Source of the DNA: Lachnospiraceae bacterium
GTDB lineage: Bacteria; Bacillota; Clostridia; Lachnospirales; Lachnospiraceae
Length of the DNA: 8,952 nucleotides
Assembly (NCBI GenBank): GCA_014804495.1
Contig: JAAUZS010000073.1
Coordinates: 1 to 8,952, forward strand
Direction of reading: 5' to 3'
Shown here: piece after piece, positions 6,536 through 8,952 of the stretch
Numbering within the stretch: the first letter of the stretch is position 1
Layout: each line of letters begins with the position of its first letter
Translations under genes and position numbers: made by a program
The notes under the pieces: generated by a model
Seen by the model: the letters and a program-made list of their open reading frames with translations, nothing else
Database searches by the model: none
What the model was told of the DNA's origin: nothing

Positions 6536-6563
6536 TTATCGAATACCTATTCATAAAATCTTA
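6536..6563 (-). promoter_or_regulatory. Possible promoter (sigma-28-like) for the DUF3879-like gene
   Basis: On the minus strand TAAG (6560-6563), a 16-bp spacer and TTCGATAA (6536-6543) resemble the flagellar sigma-28/sigma-D pattern TAAA-N14-16-GCCGATAA. It would give a leader of about 65 nt. A TATAAG hexamer just upstream is an alternative -10 without a good -35, which would suit activation from the repeat array next to it. Confidence 0.28.
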
Positions 6564-6572
6564 TACCTTTAT

Positions 6573-6682
6573 CCCGAGGTACAGATTTTTTTCCCGAAGT
6601 ACAGATTTTTTAAGTTTTTTCTCTAAATTAGGTCTAATGTAAGCCGAGGTTCACATTTTGTAAACAACCTTCAAAGTTTGTA
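6573..6682. repeat. Array of 20-bp direct repeats upstream of the DUF3879-like gene
   Basis: Copy 1 (6573-6592) is CCCGAGGTACAGATTTTTTT. Copy 2 (6593-6612) follows directly and is identical at 18 of 20 positions. A third copy (6643-6660, GCCGAGGTTCACATTTTG) and a more degenerate fourth (6663-6682, sharing TTCA and TTTGTA) are again 20 bp apart. A 20-bp period places each copy on the same DNA face, the usual geometry of tandem regulator sites. The array lies directly upstream of the candidate promoter of the minus-strand gene. The protein that binds, if any, is unknown. The copies are too short and irregular for CRISPR. Confidence 0.6.
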
Positions 6683-6714
6683 ACAAATTTCCACTTTTAC
6701 TTCTTCCTTAGTGA

Positions 6715-6846
6715 ATGGGGCTTGACGGCATCCAGAACATCTATCTTGCTGACGGACAATCTGCCTGGTGTGGAGAAGGTGAAATAAATCCTGTAGTCAA
6801 ATTGAAGCAAGGTAATGCCTGTGATATAATAGGGATACTAAAATAA
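6715..6846 (+). other. Short open frame with raised GC, possible gene remnant
   Basis: A 43-codon frame from ATG to TAA starts MGLDGIQNIYLADGQSAWCG and ends NACDIIGILK. It has no ribosome binding site and an in-frame stop just before its ATG. It is visibly richer in G and C than the flanking DNA, and the peptide looks protein-like. The promoter of the HEPN gene lies inside its 3' half, which argues against a maintained gene. I do not recognise a family. Together with the repeat array and promoters it accounts for the gene-free stretch 6485-6873. Confidence 0.2.
6802..6830 (+). promoter_or_regulatory. Strong sigma-A promoter of the HEPN-like gene
   Basis: TTGAAG (6802-6807), exactly 17 bp, then TATAAT (6825-6830), with TG one base before the -10 hexamer (TGATATAAT, extended -10). 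Transcription would begin near 6837, giving a leader of about 37 nt. This is the best promoter match in the window. Confidence 0.75.
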
Positions 6847-6873
6847 AATATAAAGGAATTATATACAGCTACT

Positions 6874-7305
6874 ATGGATTTACAACAATTTAGAATAGCC
6901 CACAGCACAGTAATGGAACATTATCAGTTTATAGAAAGGGAACTTGAAGGAATTTATGCTGCCTTAAGTGGAAAAATCTTTTATGACGGATTGAAGGATG
7001 TCGAAACATACAGTATAAACAAAATTATCCAGATAGTTCAAGAGCAGGAAAAAATCCATAACCAAAAAATTATTTCAGATGCAGAATATGAAGATTTAAA
7101 GTCCATCTGCCTGAGAAGAAATTTCTGGACACATAACTGTTATACGGAAATGGTCTTCAATCGAAAAACAGGAGGTCCCAAGAAAGAAACCGACATAAAG
7201 CAATTATATGATGATATAAGAAATGCAGAACAGATGAGGGAACTTCTGTTTAACAGGAAAATTGAGCTGTTTAATAGAATCAAAGAAGTACGAACTTTTT
7301 GGTGA
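6874..7305 (+). CDS. HEPN-like small helical protein (possible RNase)
   Basis: A 143-residue, nearly all-helical protein and the only plus-strand gene. The key feature is L-R-R-N-F-W-T-H at 80-87. R82 and H87 make R-x4-H with Asn directly after the Arg, the arrangement of HEPN ribonuclease active sites. It is followed by aromatic NCYTEMVF and a closing amphipathic helix (about 105-138). The N-terminal helix pair (about 5-32) and helix 47-62 complete a HEPN-sized fold. HEPN proteins cut RNA in toxin-antitoxin, abortive-infection and CRISPR-associated systems, but some are inactive or structural. No MNT nucleotidyltransferase or other antitoxin is adjacent. A strong promoter drives it, but AAAGGA is 16 bases before the ATG, too far for efficient initiation. 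The fold is inferred from the motif and predicted helices only. Confidence 0.72.
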   Translation: MDLQQFRIAHSTVMEHYQFIERELEGIYAALSGKIFYDGLKDVETYSINKIIQIVQEQEKIHNQKIISDAEYEDLKSICLRRNFWTHNCYTEMVFNRKTGGPKKETDIKQLYDDIRNAEQMRELLFNRKIELFNRIKEVRTFW

Positions 7306-7415
7306 TAAAATATCCAGCCCAGCCTCAATGCAGGACTGATTTCATAGACTGTGAATGATTTATACAAAATCCCATGAATTACCACAACAATATATTACCC
7401 TTTCATTATATATAT

Positions 7416-7439
7416 AAAGCTTGAAAAATTTTCAGCTTT
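7416..7439. terminator. AT-rich hairpin between convergent genes
   Basis: AAAGC-T-TGAAA and TTTCA-GCTTT form a hairpin of about 10 bp with one bulged T, between the convergent HEPN and DUF6033-like genes. Neither strand has a clean T-run after it, so it may stop the HEPN transcript only weakly. The remaining 7306-7460 sequence shows nothing else. Confidence 0.3.
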
Positions 7440-7460
7440 ACCTCACATACTCACATATTG

Positions 7461-7503
7461 AAAAGCGTACTGCATTTACACATTTATATAAAACGCAGTA
7501 CAC
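7461..7503 (-). terminator. Intrinsic terminator of the DUF6033-like gene
   Basis: On the minus strand GTGTACTGCGTTT pairs with AAATGCAGTACGC over 13 bp with two G-U wobbles and a 13-nt loop, followed by TTTTC. The wobbles pair only on the minus strand, which fixes the direction. It begins about 20 nt after the TAA of the DUF6033-like gene. Confidence 0.75.
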
Positions 7504-7523
7504 CCTCCAAAATTTCTGTTCTT

Positions 7524-8600
7524 TTACTCTGTTGCCTTATCCCAATTTACTTTTTTAATCTGCTCTATCAATTCGTCTATGCTGTCTGCCTGCACCATCT
7601 TCGTCTGCTCATCCTGCTTTTCTTCATTTACCTTTTCCAGTCTGGCAAAAAATGTTGTTGTTCCATTTTCATTGATAGAAATACCGATTTTGTTTACCTT
7701 AGTTCTGCTTGTTGGTTCACCAAATGCTGATATAACACCATATTCCTTGTTTATCTGTTCTGACATACGGCGTGCGCCCTGCACTCTCTCCATATACTCT
7801 TTCTTGTATTTTTTATCGGAAGCCATTTTTTCAAGATCTTCAACAGTAAGTATGACAGAATAATCTTTGCCCGCTCTTGAGAGAATATCTTTTACATTAT
7901 CGCCTTTGCTGAAATTTGCCACAAAGAAATCCATATCTCCATAAGTGTCCCTTAGTTTTTTCAGAAGTGTCTGCGCTTTTTCTGATAGCTGCGTTTCTCC
8001 GACTGTATTCTCAACAGTTTCTTTTTTTATATCATATGCTGAGATAGCTTTTTCCGCTTTTTTGACCAGTTCTACAAACCTTGTACCGAATTTTTCACCA
8101 TCACCACTATGATTAATCGCATGGTCAAGGATATTCTGCATCAAATCATCCAACTCATTACATACATCGGGCGCCTTCTCCTTCAAAGTATCATGCCAGC
8201 TTACACGCTTATTAATCTCGTCATCTGCAGAAACTATCCGGTATGTACCTTCCAGATGTGTTATCATATCCTCCGGAACAACCCGCTGTTCCGGTGTTCT
8301 ATCCATAATTTTATCAAGGTCAGCGCCATTGCTGCTTTTCTTACTCTCTACCAACGCCGCCATTCCATCACCGGAAAATTCCACGATTACATCATCGCCA
8401 TATTGAGAACGAATGTCTTTCATGGCTTGTAAGGTTTCTTCCCTGCTCATTTTGTCCATAACCTTATTGCCATGCTCGTCAGTCGTGTTGAACTCGTAGC
8501 GGACAAGTTTATCCTTCTTGTTTGCGTTAGAGCCATAATTTTTAATCGGCTCTGTTCCTTTATAAAATTGACTGTAATCTTGATTAACATTGATTGACAT
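7524..8600 (-). CDS. Lachnospiraceae-type soluble protein, DUF6033-like
   Basis: This 358-residue hydrophilic, charged protein begins MSINVNQDYSQFYKG. It has an N-terminal region with YEFNTTDEHGNKVMDKMSRE (35-54) and VIVEFSGDGM (71-80), a central helical part (about 140-195), and a C-terminal domain at about 205-325. That domain has LSEKAQTLLKKLRDTYGDMD, FFVANF (225-230), YSVILTVEDLEKMASD (247-262) and a final strand pair IGISINENGTTTFFARLEK. The C-terminal pattern matches my memory of the uncharacterised DUF6033 family; this is not verified. There is no signal peptide, TM segment or catalytic motif. The ATG has GGGAGG eight bases upstream, and a strong terminator follows. Its N terminus shares a D-Y-S-x-aromatic motif with the DUF3879-like protein. 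Function unknown. Confidence 0.85.
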   Translation of the reverse strand: MSINVNQDYSQFYKGTEPIKNYGSNANKKDKLVRYEFNTTDEHGNKVMDKMSREETLQAMKDIRSQYGDDVIVEFSGDGMAALVESKKSSNGADLDKIMDRTPEQRVVPEDMITHLEGTYRIVSADDEINKRVSWHDTLKEKAPDVCNELDDLMQNILDHAINHSGDGEKFGTRFVELVKKAEKAISAYDIKKETVENTVGETQLSEKAQTLLKKLRDTYGDMDFFVANFSKGDNVKDILSRAGKDYSVILTVEDLEKMASDKKYKKEYMERVQGARRMSEQINKEYGVISAFGEPTSRTKVNKIGISINENGTTTFFARLEKVNEEKQDEQTKMVQADSIDELIEQIKKVNWDKATE

Positions 8601-8673
8601 TGCATTATCCTCCCTAAATTTTATAGATTTGAAGTTCGCCCCCGGTTGTTACAACACACCGTTTCCACTCTTT

Positions 8674-8952
8674 TTAATTTCGCATTTGAATAGTTCCATA
8701 ATATCTGGTAAAAATATCAAAATTGCTCAAATAATCTTTAAATAGGCTATCGGTATCCTCACTTATATCATCTCTCAGCAGTTCTGCTAAATGATAGAAT
8801 TGTGGCAGCTGTTTTTGTGTCTCATCATAAATACTAAATATGAGTTTCTTACTAATCTCCGTTTTTTCTGCAATTCCTGCTAACACAACTCCCACGTCGC
8901 CACTTTCTTCAATACTCTCTCTAAAAAAGAAATAGAAATTTTGTGGTGGCTG
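8674..8952 (-). CDS. C-terminal part of an unidentified helical protein (runs off the window)
   Basis: The minus-strand frame is open from the right edge to the stop at 8674, giving 92 visible residues: QPPQNFYFFFRESIEESG, then DVGVVLAGIAEKTEIS, with an end at TRYYGTIQMRN. An internal GTG at 8895 is no real start: it lacks a ribosome binding site and the frame is open beyond it. The gene is therefore taken as partial. The segment is rich in amphipathic helix, with an acidic stretch RDDISEDTDSLFKDYL. The LIFSIYDETQKQLPQFYHLAELL part is loosely like the ligand-binding half of TetR-type regulators, but I would not assign a family. Its stop is 73 nt before the DUF6033-like gene, so read-through into it is possible. 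Confidence 0.6.
   Translation of the reverse strand, partial: QPPQNFYFFFRESIEESGDVGVVLAGIAEKTEISKKLIFSIYDETQKQLPQFYHLAELLRDDISEDTDSLFKDYLSNFDIFTRYYGTIQMRN

Noticed and set aside
6573..6682. CRISPR array
   Set aside because: The units are 20 bp, mostly abutting and degenerate, with no spacers and no cas genes.
6874..7305. A HEPN-MNT toxin-antitoxin pair
   Set aside because: No nucleotidyltransferase-like (GSxxR/K...DxD) protein is encoded next to the HEPN-like gene on either strand.
7458..8432. Plus-strand open frames antisense to the DUF6033-like gene (7458-7730, 7579-7863, 8109-8432)
   Set aside because: They are shadows of a well-supported minus-strand gene, and one begins inside its terminator hairpin.
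8643..8661. Palindromic sequence CGGTTGTTACAACACACCG as a terminator
   Set aside because: The stem is interrupted, the loop is only three bases and no T-run follows on the minus strand.

Overview
The window is AT-rich DNA that is most likely from a low-GC Firmicute, probably a gut Lachnospiraceae/Clostridia relative. The grounds are strong GGAGG-type ribosome binding sites, predicted intrinsic terminators, and two soluble proteins whose look I associate from memory with Lachnospiraceae families (tentatively DUF3879 and DUF6033). No rRNA, tRNA, transposase, integrase or CRISPR array is visible. All genes but one lie on the minus strand, so the description runs from the right edge leftwards.

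Right part (about 5750-8952). The C-terminal end of an unidentified helical protein enters from the right edge. A 358-residue DUF6033-like protein follows, closed by a convincing terminator at 7461-7503. A lone plus-strand gene (6874-7305) then encodes a small helical protein with an R-x4-H motif typical of HEPN ribonucleases, read from an excellent sigma-A promoter (TTGAAG-17-TATAAT with an extended -10). Next comes a second soluble protein (DUF3879-like) beginning MSKITDYS. Its upstream region carries an array of 20-bp direct repeats, the least expected regulatory structure in the window. The two DUF-type proteins share a short D-Y-S-aromatic motif near the N terminus and lack signal peptides or membrane segments.

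Middle part (about 2137-5630). A run of accessory enzymes lies on the minus strand: an aminoglycoside-phosphotransferase-fold kinase, a very small (178 aa) protein-kinase-fold protein, an aspartate/glutamate-racemase-family enzyme whose first catalytic position is Ala, and a CPBP (CAAX/Abi) intramembrane protease. Right after the protease is a 47-codon fragment of a response-regulator receiver domain with a strong ribosome binding site. It looks like the stump of a lost two-component regulator.

Left part (1-2060). A 53-codon single-membrane-segment protein has its own ribosome binding site and a terminator overlapping its stop codon. It is followed by a compact three-gene set: a two-TM exported-domain protein, a small overlapping ORF of unknown function, and a multi-pass membrane protein resembling DUF6518. 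The set ends at a terminator hairpin at 39-70.

No complete, clearly new multi-gene system can be demonstrated here. The points most worth a second look are the repeat array with its paired DUF proteins, the orphan HEPN gene, the small genes below the usual length cut-off, and the kinase and racemase variants.
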